From: SHYR01 sp034406555
GTDB lineage: Bacteria > Chloroflexota > Dehalococcoidia > UBA2979
Assembly (NCBI GenBank): GCA_034406555.1
Contig: DASCRM010000008.1
Coordinates: 1-62,042, forward strand
Direction: 5' to 3'
DNA length: 62,042 nt
Shown piece by piece: positions 35,458 through 42,561 of this stretch. The notes under the pieces are model-generated. The model was not told the DNA's origin, made no database searches, and worked only from the letters and a program-made list of their open reading frames with translations. Position numbers and translations under genes: made by a program. Numbering within the stretch: the stretch's first letter is position 1; each line of letters starts with the position of its first letter.

Positions 35458-36873
35458 CTACGCTCCCGCAGTCGCCGAGCGCGGGGCGTAGAAGTGGATC
35501 GCCTCGCCTTCGAGCGCTTGCGCAGCCTCTTTGATTGCCTCGGACAGCGTCGGGTGCGGATGCACCGTCGCCGCCAGCTCTGCGGATGTCGTCTCCAGCA
35601 CACGGGCCAGACTCGCCTGCGCGATCAGCTCTGTCGCGTCGTGCCCGACGATCTGCGCGCCCAGCAGCTCCTGAGTCTGCGCATCGATCACCAGCTTCAC
35701 GAACCCCTCGCCGCCATCGGCGGCGAGGGCGCGGCCGCTCGCGCTGAATGGGAATCGACCGATGCGCACCTCGTGCCCCCGCTCGCGCGCCACCGCGGCC
35801 GTCAGGCCCAGGCTCGCCACCTGCGGCTGGCAGTAGGCCGCGCGCGGCATCCAGGCGTAGTCGAGCGGCGCGGGGTCGAGGCCCGCGATCGTCTCGATCG
35901 CGACGGCAGCCTGCGCCGAGGCAACATGCGCGAGCGCCAGCTCGCCCGTGAGGTCGCCTATCGCCCACAACCCCTCGATGTTGGTGCGGCACTGGCCGTC
36001 CACCTGTACAAAGCCGCGTTCGAGCGCGACACCGAGCGCTTCGAGGCCCAGCGCATCGCTGTTCGGGACCACGCCGGCAGCCACCAGCACGCCGCCCGCC
36101 GCCAGCTCCTCGCCGGACTGCAGCGTGACGACTGCGCCGTCGCCAGCGGCGGCGACCGTCGAGACCGGCGTCGATGTTCGCACCTCGATGCCGCGACGTC
36201 CGAACGAGCGTTTGAGTGCGGCGGCGGCCTCTTCGTCCTCGCCGGGCAGGAGCTGCGGCATCGCCTCGACCACGGTCACTTGCGCGCCGTACGAATTCCA
36301 GAGGTAGGCAAACTCCACGCCCACCGCCCCGCCGCCAACGATCACGGCCGGGTCGGGCGGTGCCCGCAGCTCTAGTGCCTCGCGGCTCGTGAAGACGCGC
36401 TCACCGTCCAGCGTGACGCCCGGGAACGCGGCGGCGCGCGCGCCGGTCGCCAGTACGACGTCCGCGGCTTCGACTACTTGCCCGTCGGGCTCGAGTCGCA
36501 GGGTCGTCGTCGATTCGAGCTGTGCCGTGCCGGTCAGCAGCTCGACGCCGTTCTGCCGAAGCAGGATGCCGATCCCGTCGCGCAGCTTCGCCACCACCTC
36601 ACGACTCGCGTCGACGGCACCTCCGAGGTCGAGGCGCAGGCCATCGAAGGTGATGCCCAGCCGCTCCCCGTCATTGCGCACCGCCGCGACGATCTCCCCG
36701 GCATGCAGCAGCGTCTTGCTCGGGATGCAACCGTGGTTGAGACAGACGCCGCCCAGCTCTTCGCGCTCGATCAGGGCAACGCGTAGCCCGAGCTGTGCGG
36801 CTCGGATCGCCGCCACATAGCCGCCCGGCCCCGCTCCGACGACGGCGACGTCGTAGTTGCTCGCCTCAGCCAT
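35458..36873 (-). CDS. lpdA: dihydrolipoyl dehydrogenase (E3)
   Basis: A 471-residue E3 flavoprotein. FAD motif GAGPGGYVAA (13-22); redox-active disulfide in GGVCLNHGCIPSK, C44 and C49; NAD motif IVGGGAVGVEFAYL; and the C-terminal catalytic His-Glu in HPHPTLSEA. It reoxidises dihydrolipoamide with NAD. The usual GGTCLN(V)GC is GGVCLNHGC here, a tolerated variant. The ATG overlaps the lipA stop by eight bases and has no ribosome site, so it is probably translationally coupled. Confidence 0.92.
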   Translation of the reverse strand: MAEASNYDVAVVGAGPGGYVAAIRAAQLGLRVALIEREELGGVCLNHGCIPSKTLLHAGEIVAAVRNDGERLGITFDGLRLDLGGAVDASREVVAKLRDGIGILLRQNGVELLTGTAQLESTTTLRLEPDGQVVEAADVVLATGARAAAFPGVTLDGERVFTSREALELRAPPDPAVIVGGGAVGVEFAYLWNSYGAQVTVVEAMPQLLPGEDEEAAAALKRSFGRRGIEVRTSTPVSTVAAAGDGAVVTLQSGEELAAGGVLVAAGVVPNSDALGLEALGVALERGFVQVDGQCRTNIEGLWAIGDLTGELALAHVASAQAAVAIETIAGLDPAPLDYAWMPRAAYCQPQVASLGLTAAVARERGHEVRIGRFPFSASGRALAADGGEGFVKLVIDAQTQELLGAQIVGHDATELIAQASLARVLETTSAELAATVHPHPTLSEAIKEAAQALEGEAIHFYAPRSATAGA

Positions 36874-37753
36874 CGGATCGCCGCGCTGCCGCCGCGTCGG
36901 CCTGCTCCGCGGCGTGGTACGAGGAGCGCACGAGCGGCCCCGCTTCGACGAGCATCAGGCCAAGCTCGCGACCTGCCGCCGCCAACGCATCGAACTCGGA
37001 GGGCTCGTAGTAGCGGGCGACGGGCAGGTGCTTCGCCGTCGGCCGCAGGTACTGCCCGATCGTCACCAACTCGCATCCCGCGTCGTACAGGTCAGACATC
37101 GCCTCGACCAGCTCCTCGAATGTCTCGCCGAGCCCGACCATCAGCCCCGACTTCGTCGCTGTCGAGGGTCCAAGTGCCCTGACGTGGCTGATCAGTTCGA
37201 GCGAGCGCTCGTAGCGCGCGTTCGGCCGCACCCGGGGGTAGAGCCGCGGCACTGTCTCGATGTTGTGGTTGAGCACCGCCGGCCCGGCCTCGATCACCGT
37301 CGCCAGCGCGTCCCAGTTCCCCTCGAAGTCGGGGATCAGCACCTCCACCCCGCAGTCCGGTCGACGTTCACGGATCGCGCGGATGCACGCGGCAAACATC
37401 CCCGCCCCGCCGTCAGCGAGGTCGTCGCGGTCCACCGAGGTGATCACGGCGTAGTTGAGTTCTAGCGCGGCGATCGCCTCCGCCAGCCGCGCCGCTTCGC
37501 CGAGATCGAGGCCTGTTGGGCGGCCAGAGGTCACCGCGCAGAAGCCGCATGCGCGCGTGCAGATGTCGCCGAGGATCATGAAGGTCGCCGTACCGGCGCC
37601 GAAGCACTCGCTGATGTTCGGGCAGGCGGCCTCTTCGCAGACGCTGCTCAGGTCGTGCGCGCGCAGCAGCTCGATCACCCCTCGATAGCGATCACTCGCA
37701 CGGAAGCGAGTGCGGATCCACGGTGGGCGCGGCGCAACTGTCTCAGCCGGCAC
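36866..37753 (-). CDS. lipA: lipoyl synthase
   Basis: A 295-residue radical-SAM lipoyl synthase. The auxiliary-cluster motif CEEAACPNISEC gives C39, C44 and C50; the radical-SAM motif CTRACGFC gives C65, C69 and C72; and RSSYHA near the C-terminus supplies the serine cluster ligand. It inserts two sulfurs into octanoyl-E2. The GTG start has AGGAG eight bases upstream and overlaps the lipB stop by 11 bases. Genes for its E2 substrate and for LipB sit in the same transcription unit. Confidence 0.93.
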   Translation of the reverse strand: MPAETVAPRPPWIRTRFRASDRYRGVIELLRAHDLSSVCEEAACPNISECFGAGTATFMILGDICTRACGFCAVTSGRPTGLDLGEAARLAEAIAALELNYAVITSVDRDDLADGGAGMFAACIRAIRERRPDCGVEVLIPDFEGNWDALATVIEAGPAVLNHNIETVPRLYPRVRPNARYERSLELISHVRALGPSTATKSGLMVGLGETFEELVEAMSDLYDAGCELVTIGQYLRPTAKHLPVARYYEPSEFDALAAAGRELGLMLVEAGPLVRSSYHAAEQADAAAARRSDG

Positions 37754-38423
37754 AGCGCAGCTCCTGCTCGCAGCGGTCGAGGCGAAGCGTCAATCCGAGC
37801 TCCGCGCGCAGCCGATCGACGATCGATGACTCGACCGTCGCCATCATCGGGGCAACGCCGAGCAGGCTCTCCATCGACGCGACGCTCGCATCGGCAATCC
37901 CACACGCGACGATCGAGTCGAACCACGACAGATCCGTGCTCACATTCAGCGCCATGCCGTGCGTCGAGACGCCGCCCTTCACCCGAACACCGACGGCGGC
38001 GACCTTCGCGTCGCCGCACCAGACGCCCGGCCGTCCCTCGATGCGGTCGCCGCGCAGCCCGCAGTCGCGCAGCGCGTCGATCGCGACCGCTTCGAGCGCC
38101 CGCACGTAGTCAACGGCCGCGATCCCGCGCGCCCGCAAGTCGAGGATCGGGTAGACTACGAGTTGTCCTGGCCCGTGGAAGGTGACATCCCCGCCGCGAT
38201 CACTTTCGACGATCTCCGCGCCCTGCGCCGCCAGCTCCTCGGCGCTGCGCAGTACGTGCTGCAGGCCGCCGCGGCGGCCCAGCGTGTAGACAGGCGGATG
38301 CTGGAGCAGCGCGACAGTTTCGTCGCCACCGCTGCATACCAGCGCGTGGGTATTGCGCTGCCAGCGCAATACCGCGGAGTAGTCGACGGGACCGGGTTGC
38401 AGGAGCCGGACCGTCGCTGCCAT
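37743..38423 (-). CDS. lipB: octanoyl-(acyl carrier protein):protein octanoyltransferase
   Basis: A 226-residue LipB. Motifs are RGGDVTFHGPGQLVVYPI at about 75-92, the lysine in GDAKVAAVGVRV, and the catalytic cysteine in VACGIADASVASM. It moves octanoate from acyl carrier protein to the lipoyl domain. The sequence starts GTG-ATG; I take the ATG, behind a GGGG-rich ribosome site. It lies 32 bases after the DUF35 gene and starts the lipB-lipA-lpd-E1-E2 block. Confidence 0.92.
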   Translation of the reverse strand: MAATVRLLQPGPVDYSAVLRWQRNTHALVCSGGDETVALLQHPPVYTLGRRGGLQHVLRSAEELAAQGAEIVESDRGGDVTFHGPGQLVVYPILDLRARGIAAVDYVRALEAVAIDALRDCGLRGDRIEGRPGVWCGDAKVAAVGVRVKGGVSTHGMALNVSTDLSWFDSIVACGIADASVASMESLLGVAPMMATVESSIVDRLRAELGLTLRLDRCEQELRCAG

Positions 38424-38455
38424 CACCCCCCACCCCTCAGTCTCCGCGCGTAATC

Positions 38456-38947
38456 CTACTGCCGGGACTTCAGTTCGGCGTCTGCCGTGGGCCGAAACTG
38501 AGGCAGCGTGATCTCGTCGCTCATGTCCTCGAATATCACTTCCACCGGCATCCCGCAGTAGATGTCACTCAGCTCGCACTCACGCATGTTCGTTGTGATC
38601 CGAACCGTGTCGCTCTGCGCCTCGGCCGGCGTGACCTGCAGCACCGCGTACGGTTCGTCGAAACTCGGCGTCATCAGGCGACGGTCGATCACAAACGTGT
38701 AGACAGTCCCCAGCCCGCTGAGCTGCGGCCAGTCGAAGTCGCTGGCGCCGCACTGCGCGCACTGTTCCTGCGGCGGGTGCTGGTAGTCCGAGCACGCGCG
38801 GCACCGCTGGATGCGAAGCTCATGCTTGCGGGCGGCGTCCCAGTACGGCCTGCTGATATCGTCCGGCAGCGGGACGGGCCTGACACCCATCTCCTTCAGC
38901 TGTTCCTGGCCCTCGCGCGTCTGAACGTTGGGAGTCTCGGACGTCAT
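38456..38947 (-). CDS. DUF35 OB-fold/zinc-ribbon protein (thiolase partner)
   Basis: A 163-residue DUF35 protein. An N-terminal helix (DISRPYWDAARKHELRIQ) is followed by a rubredoxin-like zinc ribbon, CRAC...CAQC at about 49-66, and an OB-fold with LGTVYTFVIDRRLMTPSF. Such proteins bind acyl-CoA and pair with SCP2-type thiolases; in steroid side-chain degradation the pair makes an Ltp2-ChsH2 type aldolase. It begins 24 bases after the thiolase gene on the same strand, fitting such a complex. Confidence 0.85.
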   Translation of the reverse strand: MTSETPNVQTREGQEQLKEMGVRPVPLPDDISRPYWDAARKHELRIQRCRACSDYQHPPQEQCAQCGASDFDWPQLSGLGTVYTFVIDRRLMTPSFDEPYAVLQVTPAEAQSDTVRITTNMRECELSDIYCGMPVEVIFEDMSDEITLPQFRPTADAELKSRQ

Positions 38948-38971
38948 GTGGGTCTCCTCGCTGGGTGCGCG

Positions 38972-40111
38972 CTACTTGACGGAAAGAATTCCGGCCGCCC
39001 CGGTGTAGGGGAAGACGGAGGAGATGATCGAGGTATTGTGGTTCTTCGCCTGTCGCACGCCCGCTGTCCCGCGTAGCTGCTGTGTCGCCTCCAGCAGGTG
39101 CCCCATCCCATGCAACCGGCCCTCCGAGAGCTGCCCCCCGTGGGAGTTCACCGGATGCTCCGCGCCAATGCGGATGTTGTCGCCGCCCTTGATGTAGTCG
39201 CCTGCTTCCCCACGCCCGACGAGGCCGAGGTTCTCCATCCACATCGAGGCGAAGAAGCTGAAGCCGTCGTACGGGAACCAGACGTCCATCTCCTTCGGGC
39301 CGAGGCCCGCGTCGCGATAGAGCTCCTCTGCCAGCGGCGTGATCCCCTCCAGCGGTTCCGCCACCATGTGATCCAACGTGCGAACCTGCGACGCTGCCCA
39401 CGCCTTCAGGTAGACTGGCGGGTGCTTCAGGCCCTTCGCGATGCTGTCGCGGGTCATCAGGATCGCGAACGCGCCGTTCACCGGCATGTCGCAGTCGAAC
39501 AGTCGCACTGGCTCGGCGATGTAGCGCGCGGCCATGTAGTCGTCGATCGTCATCGGCGTCTTCATCACAGCCCATGGGTTGAGCAGCGCGTGCTCGCGCT
39601 CAACGACCGGCAACCAGCCCATGTCCTCCTCGGTGTAGCCGTAGCGGTGCATGTAGGCGCGTGCGTTGAGACCCACCCGTTGCATGCTGTAGCCGAGGCC
39701 GTAGGGCACCTCGAACTGCGTGGGGCCGGCGACGCCGCCTGAGCCGGGGTCGATCTGCGGCGTCGTGACCGGGGCGATCGTGTTCATGATCTTGACGATC
39801 AAGACCTGGTCGCACTCGCCCGCCTCGATCGCCAGCGCGGCGATCCCGCACGGCTCGATGCCCATCCCGCCCTCGCGCTGCCAGCGTACGTCCTTCATCC
39901 CCAGCCCGCTTACGATGTCCGCCGTGTCGGGCGCGGGGTAGTGGTGCACCTGTGGGTTGATACCATCGACGTCGGCGGGGTCGACGCCGGCGTCCTCGCA
40001 CGCCATCCGGCAGGCCTCGATCGCCAGCTCTGTCTCGGGGCGCTCAAGCTTGCGTGTCGCGTTCGTGTAGCCGCAGCCGACGAACGCTATCTTTTCCCGG
40101 GTCTTCGCCAT
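38972..40111 (-). CDS. SCP2-type thiolase/lipid-transfer-like (Ltp2-like) protein
   Basis: A 379-residue thiolase-fold protein. It starts TREKIAFVGCGYTNATRK and has SHGGQLSEGRLHGMGHLLEA at about 338-357, matching the SCPx/Ltp branch. The second thiolase cysteine (usually CxGGG near the C-terminus) is replaced in VFPYTGAAGILSVK, so classical thiolysis is doubtful and an Ltp2-like retro-aldol role with the adjacent DUF35 protein is possible. The nucleophile region reads IEPCGIAALAIEAG, keeping one cysteine. The ATG at 40111 has AAGGA ten bases upstream. Confidence 0.8.
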   Translation of the reverse strand: MAKTREKIAFVGCGYTNATRKLERPETELAIEACRMACEDAGVDPADVDGINPQVHHYPAPDTADIVSGLGMKDVRWQREGGMGIEPCGIAALAIEAGECDQVLIVKIMNTIAPVTTPQIDPGSGGVAGPTQFEVPYGLGYSMQRVGLNARAYMHRYGYTEEDMGWLPVVEREHALLNPWAVMKTPMTIDDYMAARYIAEPVRLFDCDMPVNGAFAILMTRDSIAKGLKHPPVYLKAWAASQVRTLDHMVAEPLEGITPLAEELYRDAGLGPKEMDVWFPYDGFSFFASMWMENLGLVGRGEAGDYIKGGDNIRIGAEHPVNSHGGQLSEGRLHGMGHLLEATQQLRGTAGVRQAKNHNTSIISSVFPYTGAAGILSVK

Positions 40112-40184
40112 CGACGCCAGTCCTTCTCTCGCTATCTGCCCCGACGTACTTCCCCGACGCACTCTACGCCCCTGCCACGAGTCG

Positions 40185-42503
40185 CTACGCAGGCGGGTCC
40201 AGCAGCAGTACGCCAGCCTCAGCGAGCGCGGCCACCGACGAGGCGTCGTAGCCGAGCTCTGCGAGTAGTTCGCGAGCGTGCTCCGAGAGCAACGGTGCCC
40301 GCCGTTGAATCTTCACGCCGGTCTCCGACGCGTGGATCAGCGCCCCCACGTTGACGGTCTCGCCCCACGGTCCGTGCTGCTCCGTCACAACGAGCTCGTT
40401 GGCGATCGTCGAGGGGTGAGTGAGCACTTCGTGCCGCGGCACGATCGCGTTGCAGGGGACGCCGGCTGCATCGAGCGCGGCGATCCACTCATCCAGCGGC
40501 CTGCTCGCGAACGCCTCGGCGAGCGCGACGGCAGCGCTCCCATCGGCTGGCTGCGCGCAGTCGGACACGCCGAGGTCGGTGCCCGTCGCGGCGATCAGCG
40601 CTAGCCGCTGCTCGCCGTTCGTCGCATCGACCCAGATGTCGCGGGAATCGCTGCAGCGGTACCAGCGCTGCCCCGCCGAGGGCCCGGCGAAGTCGCGTCC
40701 TCCTCGTTGGTGCGTCGCACCGGAGTAGCGGGTGAATTCAGCAGCCTGGTAGGCCATGGCTGTCCGCAGCAGCGACGTTCGCACCAGCTGGCCTTCTTCG
40801 GTTCGCTCGCGCATCGCGAGCGCCGTGCAGGTGGCGAACGCGGCGACTATCGCGTGCACTTGGTCCGTGACCGCGACCGTGTAGCGCACTGGCTCACCAT
40901 CGCCACCCTGCGCATCGACGATGCCCGCGAGCGACTGCACCAGCGGGTCGAAGACCGGGACGTCGCGCATCGTCTCGTCGTCGCCGAAGCCGGGCTGCAC
41001 CACGTAGATCAGCCGCGGATTGATGGCGCGCAACGTCTCGTAGTCGACCCCCAGGCGGTCGCTCACACCGGGCCGGAAGCTCTCGAGTACGACATCGACG
41101 GTCGCGGCGAGGCGCTGCACCACTTCTCGCCCCCCGGGCGTACGCAGGTCGAGCGTGATCGAACGCTTTCCCTGGTTCCACCCGAGGAAGCCGAGGCCTG
41201 AGACTCGGAAGGGTTCTCCACGCGGAGGCTCCACCTTGATCACGTCCGCGCCGAGCATTGCAAGATGCCGCCCCGAGATGGGCCCGGCAAGGAACTGCGT
41301 GAGGTCCAGCACGCGGACGCCGGAGAGCAGATGCGGCCCCGGCGCCTCGTCTGACGTGGGCGCGGAGGTGGGCGGAGGTCGGCGGCCAGCCAACAGCTCG
41401 CTTGTGTGCTCGCCGAGCCGTGGTGCCGGGCCGCCCACCTCGCCCGGTGCCGCCTCGAGCAGCAGCGGCACGCCCATCATCTCGATCTCGCCGAGCTGGG
41501 GGTGCTGTACGGCGACGCGCATCTGGTTGCGGCGAGCCAGGTCGCTCTCGAGGAACTCGTCGCGTGTCTGCACCGGCTGCGCGGGGACATCGGACGCTCG
41601 GAAGTGTGTGACCCAGTGGTCGCGAGGCTGCGTGAGGAACAACGACTCGAGCAGCGGCCCGAGCACAGCCTTCGCTTCGGGCGTGTTCTGGCCCAGCGGG
41701 GTGTCACCCAGCCGTTCGTCTGCCAGCAGATCGGTGCGATCAATCGCGATCAACAGCTTGTGGTAGAACTCCGCCGAGACGCAGCCTAGGTAGAACCACT
41801 TACCGTCGCTCCCCTGGTGAAGGCGATAGGCGGGCAGGGTGCCTCTGCCGCCGGTCTCGGATGGCTCCTTCACCCTCGGCGGAATCGCCTCCGACTCGAC
41901 CTGCGCACCCAGCTGCAGCGCCAGCGACCCGGCGAGGCCCGACACCTCCACCATCTGCCCGATGCCCCAGCGCGTGCGCGCCCGCACAGCGGCGGCGAGC
42001 GCCATCGCACCCAGCGCCGCGGTGCCGTACTCCGCGATCGGAAGCGCCAGGCTGACCGGGTCTCCGGAGTACGACTCCTGCCCCTCGGTCATTCCGTTCG
42101 CCGCGTGCAGTAGTCCCGCAGAGGCGGGTCGGTCAACCAGCGGGCCGCGCTCGCCGTAGGGTGGCATCGCCAGGTACATGAGCGCCGGGTTCGCCGAACG
42201 CAGTGTCTCGTAGTCGATCCCCAGCGAGCGCGCCTGTCCCTGCGGGAGATCGACGATCACCGCGTCGGCGCCACCAGCGAAGCGGAGCGCCGCGCTGCGT
42301 CCCTCGTCATCCCGCAGGTCAAGGACACAGGAACGTTTGCCGCGGTTGAACGTCTGGAAGCCCGGCTCAGCCCGATACGGGTCGCCGCCCGGCGGCTCCA
42401 CCTTCACGACATCGGCACCGTGATCGGCGAAGAACATGCCGGCGTAGGGCCCGGCGATGCCGGTCGAGAAGTCGAGGATCTGCAACTCGTCGAAAGCAGA
42501 CAA
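40185..42503 (-). CDS. double-domain CaiB/BaiF protein (fusion 2), active-site acids missing
   Basis: A 772-residue fusion of two family III CoA-transferase domains (about 1-370 and 392-760). The start is a TTG at 42503, chosen because AAAGGAG (42512-42518, minus strand) lies eight bases upstream and domain 1 begins at once; no ATG is available. In both halves the position of the catalytic acid is changed: VEVSGLAGS (about A191) and VRTSLLRTA (about R580). It may bind CoA without forming the usual acyl-enzyme anhydride. It lies 58 bases after fusion 3 and 73 bases before the thiolase. Confidence 0.8.
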   Translation of the reverse strand: MSAFDELQILDFSTGIAGPYAGMFFADHGADVVKVEPPGGDPYRAEPGFQTFNRGKRSCVLDLRDDEGRSAALRFAGGADAVIVDLPQGQARSLGIDYETLRSANPALMYLAMPPYGERGPLVDRPASAGLLHAANGMTEGQESYSGDPVSLALPIAEYGTAALGAMALAAAVRARTRWGIGQMVEVSGLAGSLALQLGAQVESEAIPPRVKEPSETGGRGTLPAYRLHQGSDGKWFYLGCVSAEFYHKLLIAIDRTDLLADERLGDTPLGQNTPEAKAVLGPLLESLFLTQPRDHWVTHFRASDVPAQPVQTRDEFLESDLARRNQMRVAVQHPQLGEIEMMGVPLLLEAAPGEVGGPAPRLGEHTSELLAGRRPPPTSAPTSDEAPGPHLLSGVRVLDLTQFLAGPISGRHLAMLGADVIKVEPPRGEPFRVSGLGFLGWNQGKRSITLDLRTPGGREVVQRLAATVDVVLESFRPGVSDRLGVDYETLRAINPRLIYVVQPGFGDDETMRDVPVFDPLVQSLAGIVDAQGGDGEPVRYTVAVTDQVHAIVAAFATCTALAMRERTEEGQLVRTSLLRTAMAYQAAEFTRYSGATHQRGGRDFAGPSAGQRWYRCSDSRDIWVDATNGEQRLALIAATGTDLGVSDCAQPADGSAAVALAEAFASRPLDEWIAALDAAGVPCNAIVPRHEVLTHPSTIANELVVTEQHGPWGETVNVGALIHASETGVKIQRRAPLLSEHARELLAELGYDASSVAALAEAGVLLLDPPA

Positions 42504-42561
42504 CGAAGGCACTCCTTTACTCAGAGCCCCGCGGGGCCTCTCTGCGTCCCGTGGTGCTCGG

